Shown piece by piece: positions 46,661-57,559 of a DNA stretch of 64,000 bases. Location: contig WHVD01000025.1 in NCBI GenBank assembly GCA_015178975.1, forward strand, positions 682,001-746,000, written 5' to 3'. The position numbers were made by a program, and so were the translations under genes. The stretch comes from Hysterangium stoloniferum. Taxonomy: Eukaryota; Basidiomycota; Agaricomycetes; Hysterangiales; Hysterangiaceae. The first letter of the stretch is position 1. Every line of letters begins with the position of its first letter. A model generated the notes under the pieces. That model saw only the letters and a program-made list of their open reading frames with translations, was not told where the DNA came from and did not search any database.

Positions 46661-47820
46661 TGTTTAGTTAGAAATATGCCCACGGCAATTGTCACGGCAG
46701 GTTTCTCATGCACCAAAGTGCCGCGAGAGTCTATTCCAATGGTGTCTTCTCAAAAAAAGCCAAAAATAAATATAGAATAAACGTGTAAATGTATTAATAA
46801 CTAAATAAATTAGACGGAAATGCTTTGTGCCATATATAATTCATTTTAATCCCACCCAAGACCATAGCGTTGCTAATAATGTGTCGCATAATACTGTGAT
46901 AGACTAAAGACACCTGTTTGGTTTTGAAGGACAATCACGGCACCCTTTCCAAATGTTGTTTTTATAATTGATTCGCACTATTTTCGAAGGTTGTCTGTCG
47001 GTTCCAATTGAGCCCCACTACCATTTTAAAAAATAATGCTCTTACGAATCACGGGAAAGTTATGTAAAGGATACAAAATCCTACTGAACTATAAGGAGTT
47101 AATCTTTATTGGTAGATGTATAAACGATACTCTGTACACTTGGCCGCTGTCCAACCACCTTTTGGAGTCCTAAAACAACTTTACCCTTATAAGGCTCTAC
47201 TAAGGATCCAAAAAAATGGTGCCTTATCAAAAAAAGCCAAAATTAAATAAACGTGTAAATGTATTAATAGGTAAATGAATCAGATGGAAATGCTTTGTGT
47301 CATATATAATTCATTTTAACCCCCCCCTAAGTTGCTATTAGTAATACTATCGTGTTGAAGGTTCATTAGCCTACACACTGCATGTCATGGGGAATGAACT
47401 CTGTGGATAGTCAAATTAGCCGACTGATCAAGCACCATGTTTACTTTTTTTATGTTCAACGCATTTACCAAGTTGGGCACCGTATCAATTAAGGTAGCCT
47501 TACAGCGCTTTGCATTACGTAAGGCGAGCGCTACATTTACAGTCATATATAGTAGCTTAGTAATATCAACGCTTTTTGCTCGCACCCACGGTGTACCGAT
47601 GTATACCCTTTGCATCAACAAACTTTTCAGCAAAATATGACCAGATCTCTAAAGTACGAGCGCTGAGTGATATTGTTGGTTATAAATGCATGAGGGTGTC
47701 ACATGCATAACTACGGGGATTATATACTCAGACAAGAGCAGTAATGAATGTGGGTAATAATGATTCCGGTCACTATACGACTCCGACTGCTCGCTTTACC
47801 AAAAAAATCTAACATTCGTA
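46661..47820. other. AT-rich spacer with a direct repeat pair
   Basis: About 120 bp recur in direct orientation at 46735-46855 and 47215-47330 (AATAAACGTGTAAATGTATT, CATATATAATTCATTTTAA). 47185-47215 is a fragment of the GGATCC-type repeat. 47335-47462 is the inverted partner of 40390-40535. No gene recognised. Confidence 0.5.
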
Positions 47821-48079
47821 TCCCAACAAAACCTACTGATGAAGTTCAGCCTCAAGGATTACATGAAATTATAATTTGACCACAGTGTTGTCAAGTTCAG
47901 TAAGGAAATACTTATGAAATGTATATTTAAAACAACTCACTCCAACTCAAATACTGATAAAATCTGGCAGATTATCATCTTTCCTATACAATTTTGTCAC
48001 CAGGAAAACTTTCAAGTGTTGGCTATCTTATAGGAAGAACCACATTGTTATGTTTTCTAATGGGGAGTGAGAAATAAAG

Positions 48080-49119
48080 TGTTAAGTTCCGGATCTCGGG
48101 GCAGAATTTCCGCTGGATATTCCGGATACTTCCCAGAAATATGTCCTCAGAGTTTCGGAGAATTAGTCTGGGAGTTTCTGGGGATTAGTAACGGGAGTAT
48201 CGGAATAATACCAGAGTACAGATGGACTTGGCTTCAGCTTATGTGCTGCGCCCTCGTGCACTCACTCAGGTGTCCATATTTCAGAGGATGAATATATGTC
48301 GGAATGTTTACAGATACTTGGAAGTTCCGGGAGTTCTGGATATCTGGAGTCCAGAGAGTTCCGAAGATTGAGCGTACAGAAAGACAGAAGAGATACAAAC
48401 TAATTCGAGATTAAAACTAAAGAGTAAGTACATGGCTATGGAAGACTATATAGATGTTCCAGTAATTGTACTACAAATCTAGAAGTATAATAAGACAGAT
48501 TAGGATGAAGATTCTGAAATGGGAATACAACAAGAACAATAAACAAGCGAATGAATAACTGTTAACCTGTCAGTTACTAAATACAGAACAAGGATGAGGT
48601 TCGGAAATATGGAAACTATAAATGTTCCATCGTTGGAAGTCAGGTCAGATTTTGAGGTGGATGTCAGAAAGTCGGATTGGAGACTTGGGGTGGAAAGTCA
48701 GATCAGAGATGGGAGTCTGAGTGGGAGTCTGAGTGGGAGTCTGACTGGGAGTCTGACTGGGAGTCTGACTGGGAGTCTGACTGGATGTCTGACTGGATGT
48801 CTGACCAGATGTCTGACCAGATGTCTGACCAGATGTCTGACCGGATGTCTGACCAGATGTCTGACCGGATGTCTGACCAGATGTCTGACCGGATGTCTGA
48901 CCAGATGTCTGACCGGATGTCTGACCGGATGTCTGACCGGATGTCTGACCGGATGTCTGACCGGATGTCTGACCGGATGTCTGACTGGAAGTCACCTTGA
49001 AGGGATGAGGTTCAGGTTCCAGTGGATTCCGGATCTTGATACTGGTCTGGAAGATGGTTCGGACCCAGAGATAATATCCGGGAAATACTCTGAAGAGTTT
49101 CCGGGAACGGATCTTTACA
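48080..49119 (+). mobile_element. Solo LTR, 1,040 bp, with internal minisatellite
   Basis: Starts TGTTAAGTTCCGGATC and ends CGGATCTTTACA. TAAAG is duplicated at 48075-48079 and 49120-49124. In copy A (8820-8880, complement) the same site is uninterrupted. The LTR is rich in CCGGA and TTCCGG words and holds the 12-bp array at 48714-48985. It shares words with the element at 25689-28838. No internal domain remains. It appears whole as a solo LTR. Confidence 0.85.
48714..48985. repeat. 12-bp minisatellite inside the solo LTR
   Basis: About 22-23 units that shift along the array from GGGAGTCTGAGT through GGGAGTCTGACT to GGATGTCTGACC and AGATGTCTGACC, the last two partly alternating as a 24-bp higher-order unit. 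The period is a multiple of three and has no stop in several frames, so long frames on both strands (SDWESDWE, TSGQTSGQ and GSLTGSLT types) are artefacts of the array. Confidence 0.92.
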
Positions 49120-50682
49120 TAAAGGCTAATTGTGGTCTACTGGCTCTAATTATAGTACAATGAGCCTGAAACAGGGTGGAAAGAGCAGATAAAAGCATTG
49201 TACCTATAACATATCTCAGAAGACCAAGTGTTTATGATTTTATATCACAGGCTTCGAGGGTGATGGTGTGTAATCAGACATAGTCTGTCATTATCATCCA
49301 TGATATAATATTCTGAAAATATTGGCTGAGATTTGTTTACAGGCTACAGTGATGGCATGGATGGTCTGTGTCGCTGGGTGATGACATTCCATCGTCAGGA
49401 AAACGGAACAGTGCGTCTAAATTGTATTGACTGAAACCATACATTGCACTGGCTAATTTCTTCTTCCCACCATGGTTGAATATCACATTGTGGAAATCCT
49501 TCACTAGTTATATTTTCTAGTAGTTGTGGGGACTATGTGGAATCCCCTTCCGAGTTGTTGCCTTCTGTCACTCTGTATTAACATAAAATTGGAAAATCTA
49601 TTTGTGATTCAAATGGCCCTTCAAGAACACGAGAAAGCTAACGTGTGAGTGCAGAATGGGTTCTTAAACTAGGTGACAACAATAATCCACTACCCTTCAG
49701 GTCAGATTGTAAAACAATGGGATTTGTGGAAAGAGACAGTTCATTGTCCGATCCCACAATGAGCAGTAATTGTGATTCATTTTATTTTGATCTAGATCTA
49801 TTGTTTGCGATGGCCAGTTTCTTCATTGTTATTGGACATATATAAGGCCAGCAAAAACTCGGATTCACATCAGACTCATGCTTCCCTATTCCCTCGCCAC
49901 CTCTAGACAATCTACTTCCTGAGTGGAGTCGTCTTACAGCCGATGACACAAATGGGAGGAGGACACAAAGGTATCGGGTATGCTATTTTGAAAGTGAGTT
50001 CATGCACTTAAGAAGATAATACGTTTTGAATACATACAGAATTATACTCAGGATTCATAGACTAGCAAGTAATCAGGGATGATTGGCAAAAATCTCAAAA
50101 TCCACTCTCTAGATCTAGGTATAATCTAACCCCTGTGATCCTGCTAAACCCAGTTAGTCACATGGGTTGTGGAAATAGTCGCTCTCTGTGGTAGTATCAT
50201 GTGGGAACTTCGGGAATAAGTTAATATCCACTTCGGGGGTTAGTTAATTTAACCAAGGAAGGCCAATATGCATGTTGCCAGATAACCATGAAGGCAAAGT
50301 TGTCAGGTCTTGGCACATAGCCATTCTCTGTGGAAGTATCATCTGGAAATTCCTACAGCTAACTTTTAACTTATTCCTGATAATTTTTCCACAGAGAGTG
50401 ACTATTTCCACACCCCAAGCGAAGAGAGCCACTTGGGTTGTGGATTCAATAGCGTTACAACGTGAAACAGCTTTACAAGTGCCCCAATACTGCTCAACCA
50501 ACTCGTCAATTAACTTGAGTGTCTGAATTCTCACAACGAGATGAGATTTAGAAGCATTACCACAATTCGATTCGTCGATGGTCGCACCGAATGTGGATAA
50601 CGTCGGGATTGACTGATAAAAAAGCGGTTCCTGGGAAGCGGCAGGAACCGCTTCTTTATCAGTTCATCTAGACGTTATTTAA

Positions 50683-53682
50683 TGTTGGAAAGCATCATGG
50701 ACAACAGTGTCTATTTTTAGAATGACAAAGGGGTGGTCTCTGGAACTTGTAGACACACGGGGATGTAGGGCCGCGTCACCTTGTATAAATACTATGAGTT
50801 TGTTACTATGTTACCTAGTCTGTTATACTTATCCATGACTCCCTATTAATATGGGTCTTGAATTCTAACAGGTTATGGGCCCCGGCTTGCGCCGTATAAC
50901 CAAGTCACAAAACACTGTCCAATCGTGTTTTCAAGCCACAAGACCTTATCATACATTCTCATACCTAGTCGAACAACTTTCTGCACAGGCTGCATATTCG
51001 TCAAAGTTCTTACACATGGTGTTGATCACCCATTCCCGCCATGGCACCACGACTATTATCATTCGAACACACGTCCATCACATCCATCACATCTACCATA
51101 ATTCTATTCGAATATTAAACACAACTACATTATCCTCTTCCAACGTCATCTCCTTGTACCCCACCAGCTTTTTTGAGACAGCAGTCTTGCCCAATCCATA
51201 CCTCTCGAGCGTCGCTACAATTACTCGACTACTTTGCGGATATCTCATGCACGATGACTCTACTCAAGGACTGAACAACCAATATGGCAACATCTTTGAA
51301 TTAATTACACAAACTAGGATATATTTCATCCACAAGACTTTACACCCTGTTCTACAATCGACAACTTATATAACGTAACTCATCACCATCAATTCGACAG
51401 ACAGCTAGGAGCTTTCCTTCACGACGAACCGATCATATCCTGTCTCGCGTCAACCAATTGATTCGGTTGTATTTTTTTTAGGTCTCCGGTAGTAAACTAC
51501 ATGGCAGGAGGAGCAGAGCAGTGAGGAGGAGTGTTGAAGAAAACACCACACCATGGAAAGAAGCGGCGCCCCTGTGTTTAGTGAGGCCGAATCTGACACC
51601 ACTTAAAACACCTTCCCTCTTGACTTCGCGCGATCACAACGACTTTCCACACCTAATCACATCTCATCGTATCTGCCACATCCACTGCCCTTCGAGATCC
51701 CTTTCAACTCTTGACCTGCACGTAATTGGGTCCACTTCATCGTCTTGTCTGCGCTCGACATCCTCAATTTTGTCGCCTTATCTGGACTAGACTATCCAAT
51801 CACGTCTGTCCACCAATTTTCGTCGGCGTCGACCCCAAATTCCGCCCACATCAACTAGTCGTGTTGGCCATCCTTATTGGCTCAGCATTCTCAACACTGT
51901 TCCTAATCGTGCCTGCCACCAATTTCCGTCGATCGATTCCAAATTCCGCCCACATCAACTCATCATTTCACTGTCACCTCTGAGCGAAATTATTTGGTGC
52001 TACCTTACACCACCATCCTTTTGTGTCATCTACTCCACTCAGTCTCCATCGCATTGGTTCCTATCATATAATGGCCACGACACTTATCTTATCCGTCCCT
52101 TTGCATGGCTGTGGTGGTGAACTACGCAACAGGAAGAGTAGCGTGGTGAGGAGGAGTGTTGAGAAGAAAACACCGCACCACAGAAAGAAGCGGCACCCCT
52201 TTGTTTAGGGTTACGACGCTCAGCAATCAACTATTCAGCATACCATGGAGCCTGAGCCGTTCATGGACTTACTATTCTTAGCCTGGCATGTAGTCGCGTC
52301 CGCTTCATTGTCTCATTGTCACCACATGTTTTGACAGCGTCTGCGCTCAACGTGCTCAACTTTGTCACCTTATCTGGCCTATCCAATCGGCGATGCAAGG
52401 ACGTCTGCTATCACGACAACGTCCATTTCAAACACTGCCCACAACATTACGATGCATAAACATCGTTTTATTATCGCCTCTGTGCGAATTTTTAGTGTGC
52501 CAATACGCACCATCATCTTACATCGCCTCTGAGCGCAATTTTACAAACATTACGACGGATAAACGTCGCTTCATTATTGCCTCTGTGCGAATTTTTAGTG
52601 TGCTAATACGCACCATCATCTTATATCGCCTCTGAGCGCAATTTTCACCGTCATTTTTCTGTCAGCTATATTTTCTTGGAACCGCCTGTTCCAAAGTCTA
52701 CCGCAACCACTCCTCAATAGGAACTAGGTAATTTCTGGGACAAAATTTATGGCAAAATTTATAGAGCTTAAACTTGAATTCTTTCGGAACCGCCTGTTCC
52801 AAGTTAATCGTGACCACCTCTGTCTGGCCGGTGATGAAGCTTATGGCAATATAGCTCAATTTTTTATGGAACCGCTTGTTCCAAGTCCACCGCACCCACC
52901 TTTGTGTGGCCATTTCGGCGACAAAATTTATGGCACAATTTATTGAGTATAAAACTCATATTTCATTTCCTTGACATTCAATCCTTCTATTTTTTGACAG
53001 GCGTATGCATAATTAGGAAACAACAATCTATGCCAGCTTAACGGCACATTTATAGGGCGGCAGGAAGCTTCGACATCTTGCCTTATGGATTTCTTTTAGG
53101 CCAAATCCGACTCTGGAATACCCTGAATAATCTACTATTTTTTATGACTTGTCTAGCAATGCATTGGTCCTTATACAAGACATACATGGGCTGAGGAGGA
53201 GAATTTTGGACCTACATTATACAACCCAGAAAGCTGTATTTTGGACCTACGTTATACGACCCAAAATTCACTTCAAATTTTGTACTCTCATCGGTGCACC
53301 AAAGCTATGCGATTCGAGGAGGAGAATTTTAGTCCTACCTTATTCAACTCCGCAAGTTTGTCTGGCTGACGACTGTAGGGACCTGACAAGGCGGATAAAA
53401 AGTTGATCCCAAATTTATTCCGGAGACTCGTCCAAAGGAAGACTCCTATGCGTGAGGAGGAGCTTACCTTAACTGTTGTCCACGCTGAGGAGGAGTGTTG
53501 GAAAGCATCATGGACAACAGTGTCTATTTTAGAATGACAAAGGGGTGGTCTCTGGAACTTGTGGACACATGGGGATGTAGGGCCGCGTCACCTTGTATAA
53601 ATACTATGAGTTTGTTACTATGTTACCTAGTCTGTTATACTTATCCATGACTCCCTATTAATATGGGTCTTGAATTCTAACA
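50683..53682 (+). mobile_element. Young non-autonomous LTR element (LARD-like), ends whole
   Basis: LTRs of 188 bp (50683-50870) and 187 bp (53496-53682) differ at only about three positions, so the insertion is recent. Both start TGTTGGAAAGC and end ATTCTAACA; TTTAA is duplicated at 50678-50682 and 53683-53687. The primer-binding site GGTTATGGGCCCCGG follows the first LTR, and the purine tract GAGGAGGAG precedes the second. The 2.6-kb interior has no recognisable gag, protease, integrase or reverse transcriptase. It is made of decayed internal repeats: two blocks at 51505-51600 and 52125-52215, a pair of about 80-110 bp at 52480-52645, and three units with CCGCCTGTTCCA or its variant at 52680-52935. 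Confidence 0.88.
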
Positions 53683-53798
53683 TTTAATTAATTTGAGTGA
53701 ACGACATGAGATTTAGAAGCATTCCATTACCATAATTTCGATTCGTAGATGGTCGCACTGAATGTGGATAACACCAAGAAGTGACTGCTCATAATGGG

Positions 53799-53893
53799 GT
53801 GGAAGGCCTTTGATGTCAGTGGACTTATCATTGTCTCTCATCAAGGAGCGTCGTGATCTCCTGAGTTTGGCACTGACATCAAAGGCCTTCCAC
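53799..53893. repeat. Hairpin with perfect 23-bp arms around F-box text
   Basis: The arms 53799-53821 and 53871-53893 (GTGGAAGGCCTTTGATGTCA and its complement) enclose a 49-nt loop that encodes part of an F-box (ERRDLLSLAL). It is the same junction as the hairpins at 8246, 44874 and 50614, but with a longer loop. Confidence 0.8.
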
Positions 53894-53970
53894 TGCATTA
53901 TCATCCGTTGTTTCTTGACATTATCATTATCCACATTCGGTGCGACCGTCGACGAATCGAGAACTTTATA

Positions 53971-55861
53971 TTTCGTTCAAGAGATCGTCCCAGACCTATC
54001 ACCAGCAAAGCCCCTTGACCCGGAAAAAGGTTTCAAGGACACTTTCTCGAGAAAAGAGTACGAGTGCATTTTACTGGGGTCTGGTACAGTTCATTATGCT
54101 GGTCACTTCATCTTCCCTGTTAACAATGCCCTTGCTTTTTCAGGGATACCGTCTCTTCCATAGGGATTGTAAGAGGTCCCAATCGTCCCGGACCGGTCAA
54201 ATTGGATCATATGTAAGCCTGGCGCCCCAGTCTTACGCATTCTCCTTTTGTTTCACTCTTTTGTGCCACTCTTTTGTGCCACCCCTTTTGTTCTAGCACG
54301 TGATCACAGCACATATAAGCCTAGGTAGTTTTTCTTTCTCTTACCTTACCATACACTGCATCTGCCTGTATCCTGTTCTTGTTCTGGACAATACACTGTG
54401 GTCCTGTCAACTCGTGTGACCGCCAGTGATCCCAATTGATGATGGGATTACACTTTTTTTTTTGACACCAGCCACTTCTTACTACTTCCTTCACTCTGGA
54501 CAACACTGCTGTACCTTGGTTCACTCGTCAGACCACCCGCTCACATTCCCTAGCACTCCACACTCCCTTGTCTCTTCCTAAGAGACGTCAACCCCTGTTG
54601 GCACCCGTACTTCTCCAATTGGACGACAACGATGGATTACCAGTACATTTTGAGAACAGATAACATCATGATGATACTAGAAAATCCATGAAATATATAA
54701 GATAGACAATGATCTCATACTCATGCCCGGCTTCATTACCAGTTTTCCTAAAAATAGTTCATATGTTGGGAAGTTAACTAGGATGGTGCAGGCGGACATA
54801 ATGGAAGTCCCTTGCGACTGTGGTCCCGTTCATCACTCTATTTTTAATTTAGCCAGCTGATAGAGTTCGGTTCTCATGATCACCTCTGGCACCTTGAACC
54901 TGCCTATGAGTATGACAATGATCAGGTCAGAGATCATCCCGTTAGAGGTTTCACACAATGCGAATTCATGATGCTTGACGAGGTATCAAAAATAGCATAT
55001 TGCAGACGAATGTATCTTAAAGAATGTTCTGGCTAAGAGGCCCCTGGGGACTCAGAGAGCCGTCTACTGATGCATCAGCAAGTACCACAGATCCTCTATC
55101 TCACACCTCTTTAATTTTCACTTCCCGGCTTCATACTGTCTCCAACCTCGGCCTGTGGCAAACCCTCAACTCGATTCAAGCCCAGTTCAAATCGTCCAAA
55201 TGGACAGCCTGGTGAAGCTTACCACAACGGACCTTTGATATTTAGTATCCGCTTCCTTAGATAATTAGGATAAACGCGCGTAGTAGTTTTTTCATTATCA
55301 TTTTTACCTACCGTCACTATCGTGTACTGCCGTCTCTGTTCTTAGACGAATATACAGCGAGAGATGAGATGGTACTGGATGTACATTCAAGTTGATAACA
55401 ACTTTTCTTGGGGTCCTACTACTTTTTGACTATGGTAGCGGACCTGACGTGCTAGTAAATGATCGGGGACCGAATTTCACTGCAAGATCCCACCGTCATT
55501 AGCAAAACTAGGTATGATATATTTTATGACGACAAAGAAGTTTCAGAATGGGCAAAACTTTTTTAAGGCCTAACGGCCATTTCAACTTCTGTTTGGCTAA
55601 GTAGGTTCAACCAAAATGAGGTCCCTGGGAGTAACAGAGCGGTGAGACTTATACAACTTCAGCCAACAAACTATGTAACAAGTTGGACATGGCGGGCACA
55701 AGATCCAAAAATAACCAAGATGGGGGGCACATCATACTCAATAGTAAACTACTGGGCTTGATAAGATACAGGGTAGATAAGCATCATGTTAAACGTACAT
55801 AAATGATGGCATTAAACAACATATCAATCGTAGCGTTCGGATACAACAAGGTGCACAGGGA
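53971..55861. other. Intergenic, no gene recognised
   Basis: Unassigned frames occur (for example 53810-54163 continuing from the F-box fragment, and 55024-55215). C/T-rich sequence near 54210-54600 with ACATATAAGCC could be a decayed LTR or promoter, but I find no second copy. Otherwise nothing. Confidence 0.35.
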
Positions 55862-57559
55862 AAGCTTGTCAATGGGCCTTTATGTTTTAAAAGCCATTGA
55901 ACCAACGCAAACACTCCGGGTAAGGGCTTTGCGAGGTAATCCCAGCTACCTGCTGCCTTGGTCCGTACACATAACGCTCCACACGATTGATGCTGGTCAT
56001 GATGTATCAGAATGAGTCCGTTTAAGATTCAAAAGAAGAACGCTTGAAAGAAGACTGACGTTAAAGAGATTCTGGCCAACGGCAGGGAGATCCTTGATCA
56101 CTTCAATTCCCTTTTCCTCTAAGTCTGCAGCCGGCCCGATCCCAGATAAAAGCAAGACTTGTGGGGTATTGAAAGCCCCAGCACAGATGATGATTTCCTT
56201 CCTGGCATGAACACGGTACCGAGGCGAATTGCGGGCTTGGGAGAATTCGACCCCGATGGCCCGAGGCCGTGAGATGGCGGTTCCGTCTTGAGAGGACATC
56301 AGGAGTAAGATATGCAGTTGCAGAAGAGCTTCGTAAAAAAAATTTTAATGCAACAGCTTGGGAAAGAAATTATAGGGCGGCGTACGGCGGCCTTTTGTAT
56401 CAATGAAAGCGGTGAAAGAGCTGGCACCCAGAGTTCCATTTGGCGTGTTCAAGTCTCTGTACAAAAAATATAATTTCGAGTCTGAGTTCTGCTATTACTG
56501 CTTACGGGCTCCACGGAATGCCTAATACTGCGCAGGCTTCCATAATAACATGGTATAGAGACTATATAATTCTGGAATCAGATAACAACTTGCAATCAGA
56601 CCAAAATATCTAAAACCATACGGCGACATCCGGTTCGCTTGTTTTCCAAGGGCCATTAAAACCATGATCTTTCAGCTTTACGTCGGGTTTTGAGGCGCTG
56701 GCGGCATATCCTTCAGACTTCATGAAATAGCTACAATCACATAATCTGTCAGAGTTTGGCATCAGTGATATACACGACACGCACGGATGAAGTTCATCAT
56801 AACTCCAACCTTCTGCACCATTTGCAGCCCACGAATTAAAATCTTTAAAGTAATCTCAGACGATGCGGGGTAAAACGTTGGTAAATGAATGAATTATGCA
56901 GTACAACCTTGGGGGGAGTAACGGTGGTAAATACACGCGTTGAGTGGACTTGATGATGGTTAATATGGTCTATATTCACAGCGTGAAGGTCGTAACGCAT
57001 AACGCAAGACATACCTGGTTCCTCCAAGTATCTTTCCTCGGGGCATATAAACTTGACGATTATTCAGATTTTCTTGCGGGGAACGTGATTGTTGGCGATA
57101 GCAGCGGCTCATATTAGACGGCGTGACTTATTTTGACGCACGCTAACGAACGCACACTGAATAATATTCCCAATCAGCCTTTGTTTTCAGCAATTTAGCA
57201 AACCCCATAGGAAATTTCGTAAAGAATGTTCGTTTGTGACTGCGTGCAGGTCAGTTATTATATATGTTTGTCATTTTCAGGCATTAAACGCAAAGTTCAC
57301 CTCTGTCCTGCCTCCACAAGAAGTACCGTCGCATTTGGATTTTCTGATAAACGTGATGCCAAAACGCATCCAGCAGTTCCTTAACAAACGAATGAGCGGG
57401 ATAAATTATTTCTATGCCCAACAACTGACCACCTCCTACAATCACATAGTCGTAAGTCTTCCACTGGGATGGTGCTCGATAAGAGTCCTTTGGATCGCTT
57501 CGAGTGCCAACCAGGGAAGGATCAGAGCCAATAGTGTTCTTTGACAAGGTGATACCCAT
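55862..57559 (-). pseudogene. GMC oxidoreductase, truncated and decayed
   Basis: Minus-strand homology starts at ATG 57559 with WKTYDYVIVGGGTAGCVLAS (FAD-binding motif split by an intron). It continues ATVLLVEAGQS, NLNNRQVYMPRGKILGGTS, DFNSWAANGAEGWSYDEL, LNTPNGTLGASSFTAFIDTK, then [20 protein letters not shown] (GMC signature 2) and SWDYLAKPLPGVFALVQWLL. Problems: a TGA and a lost INAM-type segment after GGTS, a one-base phase shift after FIDTKGRR, about 25 residues missing before RAIGVEF, and no C-terminal domain with the catalytic His pair after about 55862. Related to aryl-alcohol oxidase/glucose dehydrogenase types. A functional protein is unlikely. Confidence 0.8.

Larger units (their letters stand above)
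47821..53970 (+). repeat. F-box-derived dispersed repeat, copy E, split by two LTR insertions
   Basis: Repeat sequence is present at 47821-48079, 49120-50682 and 53683-53970. The interruptions are a solo LTR (48080-49119) and a complete LTR element (50683-53682), each with a 5-bp target duplication. Comparison with copy A confirms both junctions. The minus strand at 50534-50244 has the best preserved coding text of the family: RIQTLKLIDELVEQYWGTCK, AVSRCNAIESTTQVALFAWG. At 53810-53900 the F-box words RRDLLSLALTSKAFH are readable on the plus strand. The TATA segment lies near 49838. Confidence 0.7.

Noticed and set aside
48594-49163. Long frames on both strands over the 12-bp array
   Set aside because: A 12-bp period without stops opens several frames automatically, and the array lies inside a solo LTR.
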